Part shown: positions 16,556-25,961 of the stretch, piece after piece
Layout of the letters: the number at the start of each line of letters is the position of its first letter
Position numbering within the stretch: position 1 is the stretch's first letter
Source: Flammeovirga pectinis
GTDB lineage: Bacteria > Bacteroidota > Bacteroidia > Cytophagales > Flammeovirgaceae
DNA: 64,000 nucleotides
Assembly: GCF_003970675.1 (NCBI RefSeq)
Contig: NZ_CP034562.1
Span: 2,294,001 to 2,358,000 of the forward strand
Direction of reading: 5' to 3'
The notes under the pieces: generated by a model
The model's input: the letters and a program-made list of their open reading frames with translations, nothing else
What the model was told of the DNA's origin: nothing
Database searches by the model: none
Position numbers and translations under genes: made by a program

Positions 16556-19363
16556 TCAGTGGGCTTCTAACCAGTTTTTTCCTTCTCCAATCTCTACTTC
16601 TAAAGGAACTCCAATGTCATAAGCACCTTCCATTAATTCCTTAATTTTGGCTTTTAAGAGTTCTAGTTCATCATTATGAGTATCAAATATTAATTCATCA
16701 TGAACTTGTAAGATCATCTTAGATTTCAACCCTTCCGATTTCATCCAAGCCTGAATTTCAATCATTGCTTTTTTGATAATATCAGCCGCCGTACCTTGAA
16801 TAGGTGCATTGATAGCATTTCTTTCAGCCATACCACGCACGGTGAAGTTTCTAGAATTAATATCTCTTAGATATCTTCTTCTGCCCATTAATGTTTCTAC
16901 ATATTCATTATCTCTGGCCTTCCCAATCACATCATCCATATACTTTTTAACAGAAGGGAATTCTTCCCAATAAGCATCAATTAATGCTTTTGCTTCACTT
17001 CTAGGTATATTTAATTGTTGCGATAAACCAAAAGCAGATACACCATAGATAATACCAAAATTGGCTGTTTTTGCTTTTCTACGCATCTCTGTATCCACAT
17101 CACTTTCTGCTACATTAAATACTTTTGCTGCAGTTGCTGTATGGATATCTCTACCATTTTTAAACGCATCAATCATTTCCTTATCACCACTAAAAGCAGC
17201 CATAATTCTTAATTCTACTTGAGAATAATCGGCAGCAACAAAAGTATAATCGTTATTTCTAGCGACAAATGCTTTTCTGATTTCTCTACCTCTTGATGTT
17301 TTAATTGGTATGTTCTGCAAGTTTGGATCTGTAGATGAAAGACGCCCAGTAGCAGCTATTGCCTGATTATAAGTAGTATGTACTCTACCATCTGATTTAA
17401 TCAGTTTAGGAAGTGCGTCTACATAAGTACTTTTCAATTTATTCAATTGACGGAAATCTAAAATTTTACCGACAATTTCATGATTCCTTAAACCTTGTAG
17501 TACTTCTTCTCCTGTTGCATATTGTCCCGTTTTTGTCTTTTTGGGTTTATCAACAAGCTTCATTTTTTCAAAAAGTACTATTCCTAGCTGTTTAGGAGAA
17601 GAGATTGTAAACTCTTCTTCAGCTAAGATGTAAATCTCTTTTTCTAATTGCTCAACAGATTCTGCTAACTCTACAGAATATTTTTCTAATGATTCTACAT
17701 TAAGATTAACACCCTCTCTTTCCATATCTTTTAATGTCTCCATTAAAGGCATTTCAAGATCGGAGAACAACTTATCAAGTCCTTTATCTTTTAAAAGTGG
17801 CTCAAAAACTTCTTTTAATTGAAGTGTTACATCTGCATCTTCACAAGCATATTCATATACTTCCTGAACAGACATATCTTTCATGTTCTTTTGCTTCTTT
17901 CCTTTTTTACCTAAAATAGTTTCTATTGATACAGGAACATAATTTAGATATACTTCAGAAATTGCATCCATACCATGGCGTTTATCTGGCTCTAACAGAT
18001 AATGTGCAAGCATGGTATCAAAGAAAGGCCCTTTAACCTCTACATTAGCAGTTTCAAGTACTTGTAGATCATATTTTAAATTCTGACCTATCTTAAGTAT
18101 TTCTTGATTTGCAAAAAGAGGTTTAAAGTAAGTATATATATTATTTGCTTGTTCTTTGTCTAATGGAACTGGAACATAGTATGCTTCATCCTTAGTCGCA
18201 CTAAAAGACATCCCAACAACTTCTGCTTCTAAAGCATCTAAAGAGGTTGTCTCTGTATCAAAAGCAAATTCTTTTTGTCTACTTAAATAACTAACTAATT
18301 CTTCGTATCTCTCCGGAGAATCTATTAATCTATAATTTTTATTTACAGTAGCTATTGTAGATTTTTCTATTATTACTTCCTCCTCTACAACTTCTTCTGT
18401 GTCTATTGTAGACGTTGAAGAACTTGGAGTACTCCCTCCAAATAAAGACGCTTGTTCACCTGCTTTGATAGATTTTTTTGGAGTTATTGTTTTCTTTTCT
18501 CCAGGGAAAACTCTCTGAAGTAAGGTTTTAAACTCTAATTCTGTAAATATCTTTACAAGTTCTTCCTTATTAGGTTCAGATATAAGTAACTCTTGTTCAT
18601 TAAATTCTACAGGAACATCTAATTTAATAGTGGCTAACTCTTTAGACATTAATGCCTGTTCTACGTTTCCCTGAACGCGTTCCTTAAGTTTACCTTTCAG
18701 TTCATCAGAATGTTCAATTATACCTTCAACAGTACTATATTCTCTTAAAAGCTTACAAGCTGTCTTTGGTCCTACACCAGGAACCCCCGGAATATTATCA
18801 ACAGCATCACCTTGTAAACCTAATAAATCAATTACTTGGTCAATACGATCTAAATCAAATTTCTCAAGAACTTCATTTACGCCTAAAATTTCAATCCCTC
18901 CTTTCGTAGATGGACGATACAAGAAAGTATTCTCATCAACTAATTGAGCATAGTCCTTATCAGGCGTCATCATATACGTCTGAAAACCCCTTTTAGAAGC
19001 TTCTGTTGCTAATGTTCCAATAACATCATCTGCTTCAAAACCTTCCATTTCAATTCTAGGAATATTAAAAGCATCAACAATTTTCTTCACAATTGGAATA
19101 GCAATTGATATATCTTCAGGTGTCTCTTGTCTATTTGCCTTGTATTCACTAAACATTTTATGTCGGAATGTTGGGGCTGGTAAATCAAAAGATACCGCTA
19201 TATGAGTAGGATTCTGCTTTTTTAAAATTTCTAATAGAGAATTTACAAACCCCATAGGTGCACTTGTATTTACTCCTTTAGAATTGATACGTGGATTACG
19301 TATTAAAGCAAAGTGGGCTCGGAAAATCAATGCCATGCCATCAAGCAGAAATAATTTTTTCAT
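16556..19363 (-). CDS. polA: DNA polymerase I
   Basis: A family A polymerase of about 935 residues for Okazaki-fragment processing and repair synthesis. The N-terminal 5'-nuclease domain (to about residue 290) starts with LFLLDGMALIFRAHFAL. The middle 3'-5' exonuclease domain keeps its acidic residues (FAFDTETTSLD, GQNLKYDLQ, YACEDADVTLQ), so proofreading should be active. The polymerase domain has motif A (ADYSQVELRIMA), motif B (RRKAKTANFGIIYGVS) and motif C (LQVHDELIFD). The ATG at 19363 (MKKLFLLDG) is preferred over 19378, which only adds five residues. UbiA follows eight bases later. Confidence 0.97.
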   Translation of the reverse strand: MKKLFLLDGMALIFRAHFALIRNPRINSKGVNTSAPMGFVNSLLEILKKQNPTHIAVSFDLPAPTFRHKMFSEYKANRQETPEDISIAIPIVKKIVDAFNIPRIEMEGFEADDVIGTLATEASKRGFQTYMMTPDKDYAQLVDENTFLYRPSTKGGIEILGVNEVLEKFDLDRIDQVIDLLGLQGDAVDNIPGVPGVGPKTACKLLREYSTVEGIIEHSDELKGKLKERVQGNVEQALMSKELATIKLDVPVEFNEQELLISEPNKEELVKIFTELEFKTLLQRVFPGEKKTITPKKSIKAGEQASLFGGSTPSSSTSTIDTEEVVEEEVIIEKSTIATVNKNYRLIDSPERYEELVSYLSRQKEFAFDTETTSLDALEAEVVGMSFSATKDEAYYVPVPLDKEQANNIYTYFKPLFANQEILKIGQNLKYDLQVLETANVEVKGPFFDTMLAHYLLEPDKRHGMDAISEVYLNYVPVSIETILGKKGKKQKNMKDMSVQEVYEYACEDADVTLQLKEVFEPLLKDKGLDKLFSDLEMPLMETLKDMEREGVNLNVESLEKYSVELAESVEQLEKEIYILAEEEFTISSPKQLGIVLFEKMKLVDKPKKTKTGQYATGEEVLQGLRNHEIVGKILDFRQLNKLKSTYVDALPKLIKSDGRVHTTYNQAIAATGRLSSTDPNLQNIPIKTSRGREIRKAFVARNNDYTFVAADYSQVELRIMAAFSGDKEMIDAFKNGRDIHTATAAKVFNVAESDVDTEMRRKAKTANFGIIYGVSAFGLSQQLNIPRSEAKALIDAYWEEFPSVKKYMDDVIGKARDNEYVETLMGRRRYLRDINSRNFTVRGMAERNAINAPIQGTAADIIKKAMIEIQAWMKSEGLKSKMILQVHDELIFDTHNDELELLKAKIKELMEGAYDIGVPLEVEIGEGKNWLEAH

Positions 19364-19567
19364 AATTTTTGTGTCCAAAGGACGAGAACTACTATTAATT
19401 TTACGACGTTTGTCTTAAATCTGATTTAGTAGCGAATATACTAATCGGATTTAGAACAATAATGATTATCTAACATGAATTTCTTGTGTAATGTATAAAA
19501 TCAAAATACACAGTAGAAAACAATTAGTAATCTCATAGTAGAATGTTTAAAAAAAGACATAAATAGT

Positions 19568-22048
19568 TTGATAGGAGAAGCTATTCAAAGCTTACAGCAG
19601 CAATTATTATTTGCAGGTAATTACAAAGCTGAAGCCCAAGAAAATGGAAAAGAGATGATCAAGGCTTTTAAAAAGTCTTTCTTTTCTACATTTAATATAG
19701 ATGACTTATTAAGATTGATCAGTGAGCATGTTGTGAGTAAACAAATTCTTTTTTCTTTGAAAGATAAGAGTGCGTTACAGGCTGTATTCTCTGATCATAT
19801 ATATATACTTTTTGAAGAAATTATTGAGCAATTCTCTGAGAATGAAGTTCTCTCTGATACTCAAAATCAATTAAAAACAACAATTGATGTTTTACTTCAA
19901 AATGGACAAAATAAAGAAGAGCTTTTCACTCAATTAATGGGTAGAGAAGAAGGCGAACCTTTACCTAATTATTTCTTAGGAATGTTTAAATCTCTTATGA
20001 GAAAACATTTAAATAATTCTGGAAAAGACGCCCAATATTTATACCCTTCTTTTACCTTACCTCCTTTTTTAGATATTGAAGCTAAATCTAACACTTTAGT
20101 ATGTTACGACTTGCTTGTTTATTATTGGAGTACTGTAAATGCGACAGAGAGTAACCGTTCTTTCGGAAACAGTTTAAGCTTTGTAGATATTTTACCTCAA
20201 GGGCAAAAACATTTAAATTTTGCTGAAGAAGACTCAAACTTAAATAAATTAACCAACCTAAACCGTGACCCTGTTCAGATTGTATTTGGTACAATTCAGC
20301 AAATGTCTTTAGGAAATAGAACAGCTCATAAAGAATGGACAAGTAGAGTTAAGAAAGTTTTCTCTTCAGATCAGAAAAGGAATCCTGTATCGTATTGGTT
20401 ATTATGGGCTAAAGAACGTCTTGGTAATAATGGCATTTTAGTTATTAGAGGTGATCATTCTCTAGCAGCAGCTCCAGAATTTAAGCAATGGAGACAGCAA
20501 ACTAAATCAATTTGTAGTAGAGTTTATATTCAAGCACATTTATACTCCAATCAAATTATATATTGTTTTATTTTTAGTAAAGATGATGAACATGAGGGCG
20601 TTTATTATGCTCCTAGCTATCTAGAAGACTTCTCTCCCATTAGCAACGATTCTGATGATTGGATTACATTATCTTCTGAAGAATATAGTAAGTTTCTTTG
20701 CTTATATAGTCAGAAAGAGAAAAGTATATTTAACCAATCTGTCGCTACAATTCAGCTTAAAAACAAGACTTGGTTTACAGATTTTAATAAACAACAATTA
20801 AAAGATAAGCTCAAAGTTTTTGAGAAAAGTCAAAAGAAAGGTAACACCCTCAAATTAGATGACCAACTATCTAAATTTGATGAAAAGAATATAATACGTG
20901 CTTACGTAAAACCATTTACAAAAAAATGGATTTATGCTTCAGAATTAGATGTTTCAACCTGGGAGAGTAGTCACCTCTTAGGTTTTAATAAAGAAAATCC
21001 TTCTTTGGTATTATCTGCTAATCAAGAATATGGTTTTGAAAGCATTCCTTGTACATCTCCAATATTATCAGATTTTTTTGAAAGAAAACAAAGGAATACC
21101 ATATTACCACTTAAGGTTTACAAAGAAGACGGTTCTTCTTCAGAAAACATTAGTGATTGGGCACTTAATCGTTTTAAACAGTATTACTTACCTAGACTAC
21201 CAGAAGTAGGAAAAACAAATACTGTTTCATCAATTTTAGAAACTCTTATTCCTAGTTTAGAACAAATTTCACGACATACTTCTAGGTTACCAGTTTTAGA
21301 TAAATACACTAAAACACTTTTTAATTATACAGAAGAAGAAGAAACGCCACTTGAAAAAGTAGTTGCGACCTCCAATCAATTAACTACTAAAATGCTGCAG
21401 TTGTATAAAAATATGCCTCAGAAAAAGCAATTAGTGACTGATATTTCTTCTGCTGTAAATAGTATCTCAGAAAAAATTAATACAATAGAAAAAGTTAAAA
21501 TTGAAAGAGAGTACAAAGAGGCACTTCTTACAAAAGAAAATATCTTCTATTACACTTTTGCAATTGTATCACATCCTCTTTATAAAATTGATTACGAAAA
21601 AGAACTTATTGCCCTACCACCTAGGATTCCATTATTAAATGATTTTTGGAAATGGGCAAAAATTGGGAAAGAGTGTTTTAAAGCATCTATTTATACAAAT
21701 GAGTTAACTTCTGAAGTTCAAGTTGTAGAAGGAGATGATATTGACAAAGCAAATAATTATAAGATAAACAGTTCTCAATTTATTAAAACACCAGAAAATT
21801 ACACAAAAAATACTTGGGGAAAAAGCAGTATTTTTGATCTGATTGTACATCAGTTTAAAGAACGAAAACCGCTAAATAAAGCATTACAGAAATACTTTAA
21901 TGATAAGGTTTCTAAAATTAATTGTATTGAATTAGTAAAAAATATAGAACTGCAAGCACAGTCATATACTAAAATTAAAGAATCACTTCCAGAATCGTTA
22001 TTTGATCACAATGGACCAATTGTTAGACTAAAACGCAGAAAGAAATAA
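19568..22048 (+). CDS. catalytically degenerate type ISP restriction-modification methyltransferase-like protein
   Basis: An 826-residue protein with no signal peptide. Its layout follows type ISP (LlaGI-like) enzymes from the pre-methyltransferase helices onward. Residues 129-168 correspond to the segment ending in 'GVYYTP', and 178-209 to the 'ELLxxxYxxAxL ... YLTNTL' segment. Residues 272-330 (SYWLLWAKERLGNNGILVIR ...) match the post-motif-IV strands. Residues 446-457 (YVKPFTKKWIYA) match 'YRPFDxRxxYY', and 658-702 (FYYTFAIVSHPLYKIDY, PPRIPLLNDFWKWAKIG) match the target-recognition region. The SAM-binding motif I expected near 168-178 is missing, and the catalytic NPPY is replaced by GTIQ (241-244). 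No helicase or nuclease domain is present. It may be a DNA-binding pseudo-methyltransferase. The start used is TTG at 19568; an internal ATG at 19655 is the alternative. Confidence 0.65.
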   Translation: MIGEAIQSLQQQLLFAGNYKAEAQENGKEMIKAFKKSFFSTFNIDDLLRLISEHVVSKQILFSLKDKSALQAVFSDHIYILFEEIIEQFSENEVLSDTQNQLKTTIDVLLQNGQNKEELFTQLMGREEGEPLPNYFLGMFKSLMRKHLNNSGKDAQYLYPSFTLPPFLDIEAKSNTLVCYDLLVYYWSTVNATESNRSFGNSLSFVDILPQGQKHLNFAEEDSNLNKLTNLNRDPVQIVFGTIQQMSLGNRTAHKEWTSRVKKVFSSDQKRNPVSYWLLWAKERLGNNGILVIRGDHSLAAAPEFKQWRQQTKSICSRVYIQAHLYSNQIIYCFIFSKDDEHEGVYYAPSYLEDFSPISNDSDDWITLSSEEYSKFLCLYSQKEKSIFNQSVATIQLKNKTWFTDFNKQQLKDKLKVFEKSQKKGNTLKLDDQLSKFDEKNIIRAYVKPFTKKWIYASELDVSTWESSHLLGFNKENPSLVLSANQEYGFESIPCTSPILSDFFERKQRNTILPLKVYKEDGSSSENISDWALNRFKQYYLPRLPEVGKTNTVSSILETLIPSLEQISRHTSRLPVLDKYTKTLFNYTEEEETPLEKVVATSNQLTTKMLQLYKNMPQKKQLVTDISSAVNSISEKINTIEKVKIEREYKEALLTKENIFYYTFAIVSHPLYKIDYEKELIALPPRIPLLNDFWKWAKIGKECFKASIYTNELTSEVQVVEGDDIDKANNYKINSSQFIKTPENYTKNTWGKSSIFDLIVHQFKERKPLNKALQKYFNDKVSKINCIELVKNIELQAQSYTKIKESLPESLFDHNGPIVRLKRRKK

Positions 22049-22411
22049 TTAATGTGTTTCTTTAAATCGCCAAATTTTAAAGAACACTTTATTTTTATCT
22101 GCAGCAACAGGGTCTACATGAATCAGTTCAGAATAAAGTTCTTCTCCTTTATCTAAACATTCTGCAATAGTTTTACTATTAGCTTTTGGAACATATCCGA
22201 TCATCTTATCACCTGCAAAAACTGCAACAGCGTTGTCATCAAATTCATTATTTGAATAACGAACTAAGTTTAATTTATTTCGCATCACTTCCCATTCCAA
22301 GTCATTTTCAGAATAAAATTTATATCCTGCAACGAACCCTTCAAATAGCAAAGTCTTTTGTAGTAATGATAGTAAATCGTGGTCCTTTATGTTATAAACA
22401 GGCTTAACCAT
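22049..22411 (-). CDS. stand-alone HIRAN domain protein
   Basis: About 120 residues, almost all one HIRAN domain: FVAGYKFYSENDLEW, NLVRYSNNEFDDNAVAVFAG, then KMIGYVPKANSKTIAECLDKG. HIRAN domains recognise DNA 3' ends or damaged/stalled-fork DNA and are usually fused to SWI2/SNF2 helicases or nucleases. Here the domain stands alone. The ATG at 22411 (MVKPVYN) is preferred to 22435, which adds eight residues. Its stop codon directly abuts the stop of the convergent methyltransferase-like gene with no base between. That leaves no room for a terminator and allows antisense 3' overlap. Confidence 0.85.
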   Translation of the reverse strand: MVKPVYNIKDHDLLSLLQKTLLFEGFVAGYKFYSENDLEWEVMRNKLNLVRYSNNEFDDNAVAVFAGDKMIGYVPKANSKTIAECLDKGEELYSELIHVDPVAADKNKVFFKIWRFKETH

Positions 22412-22541
22412 GATATTATTTGATAATAAAAACACATAATAATTATTTTACGCTATGCAATATACAATTATTTATTAAAATTATCCTATATCAGATAAAC
22501 TGATTATTATTTTTTGTATTAATTTTGAAAAAACATTTAAA

Positions 22542-23183
22542 ATGAAACCTTCAACTTTTTTAAAAGGAATTGTATTCCTATTTGTTGTAATCTTTCTAGG
22601 TTACTCTTATTTCAACTCTACCTCTGAAGAAGATACTCAAAAGTATATTACAGAAATCACCTCTGAAAGAGAAAAAAAAGATACTGAATTCAAAGACGAA
22701 AGTTCATCTCCTCTTACTGAAGATGAGAAATTGATATTCAAAGCGTTAAGTTATTTTCCAGTAAATGCTGATTTTAAAGTAAATGCATCTTTAGAATGGT
22801 ACGGTTTACCAAAAACAGTAAAAATTAAAACAACAAAAGGGCTTCCAAGAAATTATAAAAAAGTAGCACTTGCTAAATTTCATTTAAACGGAAAAAGTCT
22901 TTCACTTACTTTATTGGCCGATGCTATGCGTAATCCGCTAACAAAAGATGTTGTTATGGTATTATTTACAGATAAAACTTCTGGAAAAGATACTTATGGG
23001 GCTGGAAGATATATTGAATTACACAATGTAAAAAAAGGACAACTTCAAACCACTATTGACTTCAATACTTCTTATAATCCATATTGTGCATACAATGAAA
23101 ATTTTGATTGCCCGATACCACCAAGCGAAAATCATTTAGAAACTGAAGTAAAAGTGGGAGAGAAAATTTTTAAGAAACATTGA
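22542..23183 (+). CDS. DUF1684 family protein
   Basis: A 213-residue protein with one N-terminal membrane anchor or signal segment (about residues 8-24). A charged linker follows, then a DUF1684 domain. Diagnostic motifs are DTYGAGRYIEL and DFNTSYNPYCAYNENFDCPIPP followed by ENHLETEVKVGEK. The family is common in Bacteroidota and Actinobacteria, probably extracytoplasmic here, with no established biochemical role. It lies between the HIRAN gene (divergent) and an EamA transporter on the same strand, 73 bases away. Confidence 0.88.
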   Translation: MKPSTFLKGIVFLFVVIFLGYSYFNSTSEEDTQKYITEITSEREKKDTEFKDESSSPLTEDEKLIFKALSYFPVNADFKVNASLEWYGLPKTVKIKTTKGLPRNYKKVALAKFHLNGKSLSLTLLADAMRNPLTKDVVMVLFTDKTSGKDTYGAGRYIELHNVKKGQLQTTIDFNTSYNPYCAYNENFDCPIPPSENHLETEVKVGEKIFKKH

Positions 23184-23256
23184 ATTTCTATGCTTTTGAA
23201 TAAAAAAGTAGTACTTTAAATTCTGTGGAAACAATTGTTACTAATAAAAAACTAAC

Positions 23257-24198
23257 GTGGCATTAAATACTATATTAAAAAAAATAGGTTATTCTGAGGA
23301 TAAACGATTGTATGGAGAATTACACTTTTGGGTGTTATGTTCCAGCATGATTCCTATTATAAATATTTACATCAATCTTACGTCTCTTGAAATTGTTTTT
23401 ATTAGAACATTTCTTGCCCTGGCTGTTGTTTTTTGTGTATTAATTTACAAAAAAATTGATTTAAGAGTCAGGACTTCTCACATTCTACTTCTTGTATTTA
23501 CAGGTGTTCTAACTTCAATTTACTGGGTTTTATTTGTTACAGCTGCCAAAACCTCTAATACCTCGGTAACTCTTGTAGGAATGGCAACTACCCCTATTTG
23601 GGTGAGTTTTATCTATCCTATTTTTTCTAAAGAGAAACCTACATTTAACGAAACAATGACAGGAATGTGTGCTTTATTTGGTGTGTACATGATTTTCAGT
23701 TCAAGCTTTGCCTATAGTAGCGGAATGTTTACAGCAATATTTGCCGCATTTTTTGCTGCTATTGTTACTATTCTAACATCTAGATTATCTAAAAAATACA
23801 ATAACTTAGTTATTACTTTTTACCAAATGATTGGAGCTTTTGCCTCTACAGCAATTACACTACCTTATTATTTAAAACACATAAAAGTAGGTGCATTTAC
23901 TTATCCTTCAATTACGGATTTTGCTTTAATTTTGGTATTAGCTATCGTCTTTTCAATTATTGCTTATTCTTCTATTGTAGCAATAATGAAGAAAATTAAC
24001 CCTTTTAGTGTAGCTCTTGCAAATAATTTATCACCAATTTATGGAGGTATAATGGCCTATTTCTTTTTTGGGGAAAGTGAAATTATGGATATCTATTTTT
24101 ACGGAGGAGCTTTTTTAATAGCATTTGCCATTTTAGCTGTACCGTTATCTAAAATTCTATTTAACTTAGATAATATCATCCCTGAAGAGGATGTATAG
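23257..24198 (+). CDS. EamA/DMT family transporter
   Basis: A 313-residue inner-membrane protein with about ten hydrophobic segments in two homologous halves. Typical EamA features are TSLEIVFIRTFLALAVVF in TM2 and the helix around GVLTSIYWVLFVTAAKTSN. The second half shows IAIMKKINPFSVALANNLSP-like topology with PIYGGIMAYFFFGE near the end. By family it exports or imports small metabolites such as amino acids or drugs; the substrate is unknown. The start is GTG at 23257, the only start giving the full first helix. It converges on the next gene with a one-base gap. Confidence 0.85.
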   Translation: MALNTILKKIGYSEDKRLYGELHFWVLCSSMIPIINIYINLTSLEIVFIRTFLALAVVFCVLIYKKIDLRVRTSHILLLVFTGVLTSIYWVLFVTAAKTSNTSVTLVGMATTPIWVSFIYPIFSKEKPTFNETMTGMCALFGVYMIFSSSFAYSSGMFTAIFAAFFAAIVTILTSRLSKKYNNLVITFYQMIGAFASTAITLPYYLKHIKVGAFTYPSITDFALILVLAIVFSIIAYSSIVAIMKKINPFSVALANNLSPIYGGIMAYFFFGESEIMDIYFYGGAFLIAFAILAVPLSKILFNLDNIIPEEDV

Positions 24199-24199
24199 C

Positions 24200-25126
24200 T
24201 TATTTCATTTTACTTATGACATCATTCGTAGCTAGGCTTAACACAAGTAATACACCAACTGATAAAGTTCCGAATACTACTGCAATCCATCGGCTATAAG
24301 ACATCCACATATCTTTCTTTAATTTAGCATCTCGATACATTTTATCGGCTAAACTAATTATGTCTTCTGTTCTTTTTTGTAATGTTAGGGTAAGGCCAAT
24401 ATCACCTCTAAAACCTATTCTAACATCTACCTCTACTACTCTTAATAAAGTAGAATTATACCTTCTTAAATTATTTAAGATTTGATGTTTATGTACATCA
24501 GGCATCGAAATAGCGTTTACTTCTTTTTGCATCTGATGATTGATCTTTCTAATCTTATAAAAATCAGAAGTATCTGCAGATAATAAATAACTCTTTTCTA
24601 ATAGTTTCATTTTTTCCAAGGATACTACACTAACATAAGGCTCTCTTCCAAGCGCTTCTGTTCTTTTTTGTAAATCCCCAATCATTCCTGAATGTGGAGA
24701 ACCTCGAAATTTTAATTTTGTGATAATTTGAGAGAAAACAGTTCTATGTTCATTTAGAAAAACCCTAAACTGTTGTAAATCTTGCTCATTATCTATTTTC
24801 CACGTAGCGTTAGTACTCATCATTTTATCAACATAAGCTGTTAGCTCTTTATCAATATTATGGTACTCCGCCATTATTGGTGTTGCAGTTCTAGATTTAT
24901 GGAAATCTTCATAATGTGCCTCATAAGAAAGAAATTCTTGCGCAGCTAAGGTCATTTTCAATGTCATATGACGTATTTCCAAAATTTTATCTAATAATAA
25001 ATCTTGGTTTTCTACTTGTCTATAAGAACTGAAATTACCCACAGCAATAACAAAACACACAACGAAGTATACGTAAAACCAACGTATAATTTTTTTCCAA
25101 GTATGTGCTACAGATTGCTTTTTCAC
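24200..25126 (-). CDS. two-TM sensor-like protein with helical periplasmic domain, no output domain
   Basis: A 308-residue protein with a TM at about 13-33, a helical periplasmic domain at 35-274, a second TM at about 278-300, and only eight residues after that. The periplasmic part appears made of two similar modules: FRG at 140-142 with LQKRTE at 152-157, and FRG at 239-241 with LQKRTE at 249-254. With the stretch LEKSYLLSADTSDFYKI this resembles the helical bimodular (HBM) type of chemoreceptor and kinase sensors. HAMP, kinase, cyclase and methyl-accepting domains are all absent. It may signal through a partner membrane protein, or be a truncated receptor. No partner is adjacent. Confidence 0.6.
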   Translation of the reverse strand: MKKQSVAHTWKKIIRWFYVYFVVCFVIAVGNFSSYRQVENQDLLLDKILEIRHMTLKMTLAAQEFLSYEAHYEDFHKSRTATPIMAEYHNIDKELTAYVDKMMSTNATWKIDNEQDLQQFRVFLNEHRTVFSQIITKLKFRGSPHSGMIGDLQKRTEALGREPYVSVVSLEKMKLLEKSYLLSADTSDFYKIRKINHQMQKEVNAISMPDVHKHQILNNLRRYNSTLLRVVEVDVRIGFRGDIGLTLTLQKRTEDIISLADKMYRDAKLKKDMWMSYSRWIAVVFGTLSVGVLLVLSLATNDVISKMK

Positions 25127-25206
25127 TATGAGAGAATAGATGTTAACCTTTTAAAAATAACCTAACTTTTAATACTACAATAAATATTCCATATTGTGTA
25201 TAAAAA

Positions 25207-25229
25207 AAAGGAGACTTTTGGTCTCCTTT
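25207..25229 (-). terminator. intrinsic terminator
   Basis: A 9-bp stem (25207-25215 with 25221-25229) and a 5-base loop, followed on the minus strand by a T-run. It lies just downstream of the coiled-coil/SPOR-like gene. Confidence 0.85.
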
Positions 25230-25250
25230 CCTATTTATGTAGATTTAGTT

Positions 25251-25961
25251 TTAGTGTTGTACTAAAACTGCATTTTGCTCATCAGAATTACGTCCAATCT
25301 TTTTAAAGTTTTCTAAATAAACTTTAGCTTGATCTTGGTATTTTAACGAACCATAAACTACAGAATATACTTGGCTTCCACCTTCTTCTGTAACTTTCAC
25401 ATATGTTTTCCACATTTTATAATGCTCTTGGAACTTCTCAGCATAACCTTGTGCATCACATAATTCTCTAGAAGAGTATACTTGTACACCCCATCCATGA
25501 GAAATAATTTGACTACTTAAATTTACAAAATAAGTATGGTTAGCCTGTAATTGACCTTGACGGCTTGAACATTGACCTGTACTAGCAGGCATGTTTGAAC
25601 CAGATGAAACCGAAGTTCCTGAAGAAGTAGTGTTAGCTGCAACTTCTGCAGAAGCTACTAATTCACTATTTTCAGATTCTAAAGCATCTACTTCAGTTTG
25701 TAATTTTTCATTCTGTTGTTGTAAAGAACTAATATCTGACTTTAAGCCATCAACTTCATACTTCAACTGATCATTCATCGCAGTTAACGAGTTAGATTTT
25801 TTTTCTAAATCCGTTTTACCTTTTCTAAGTTCAGTATTTTCAGTAGTTAATTGCTCGTTCATCTGCTTTAATTTCTTTTTACTTTGAGCAAAAGATGAAG
25901 TCGACAATAAAAGTGCAAGTACAAGGACAGCACAAGAAAAAATTTGATTTTTGATTTTCAT
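25251..25961 (-). CDS. periplasmic coiled-coil protein with SPOR-like C-terminus
   Basis: A 236-residue exported protein. The signal peptide ends near SSFA-QSKKK. Residues 28-105 form a long coiled coil of Glu/Leu/Gln heptads (for example LQQQNEKLQTEVDALESEN). A Ser/Thr/Gly linker follows. The C-terminal 85 residues (YFVNLSSQIISHGWGVQVYS, then YSVVYGSLKYQDQAKVYLEN) look like a SPOR peptidoglycan-binding fold: 'Y.V.LG....A..Y...F'. The GWGVQVYSS strand and the Gly-Ser-Leu-Lys turn support this, but the match is modest. It probably tethers or senses the cell wall. Confidence 0.7.
   Translation of the reverse strand: MKIKNQIFSCAVLVLALLLSTSSFAQSKKKLKQMNEQLTTENTELRKGKTDLEKKSNSLTAMNDQLKYEVDGLKSDISSLQQQNEKLQTEVDALESENSELVASAEVAANTTSSGTSVSSGSNMPASTGQCSSRQGQLQANHTYFVNLSSQIISHGWGVQVYSSRELCDAQGYAEKFQEHYKMWKTYVKVTEEGGSQVYSVVYGSLKYQDQAKVYLENFKKIGRNSDEQNAVLVQH

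Noticed and set aside
16556-19363. Proofreading-deficient DNA polymerase I
   Set aside because: The exonuclease acidic residues (DTE, GQNLKYD, YACEDAD) are all present.
20088-20342. An 84-codon minus-strand frame in the methyltransferase-like gene
   Set aside because: Hydrophobic, no start or motif, opposite a long intact gene.
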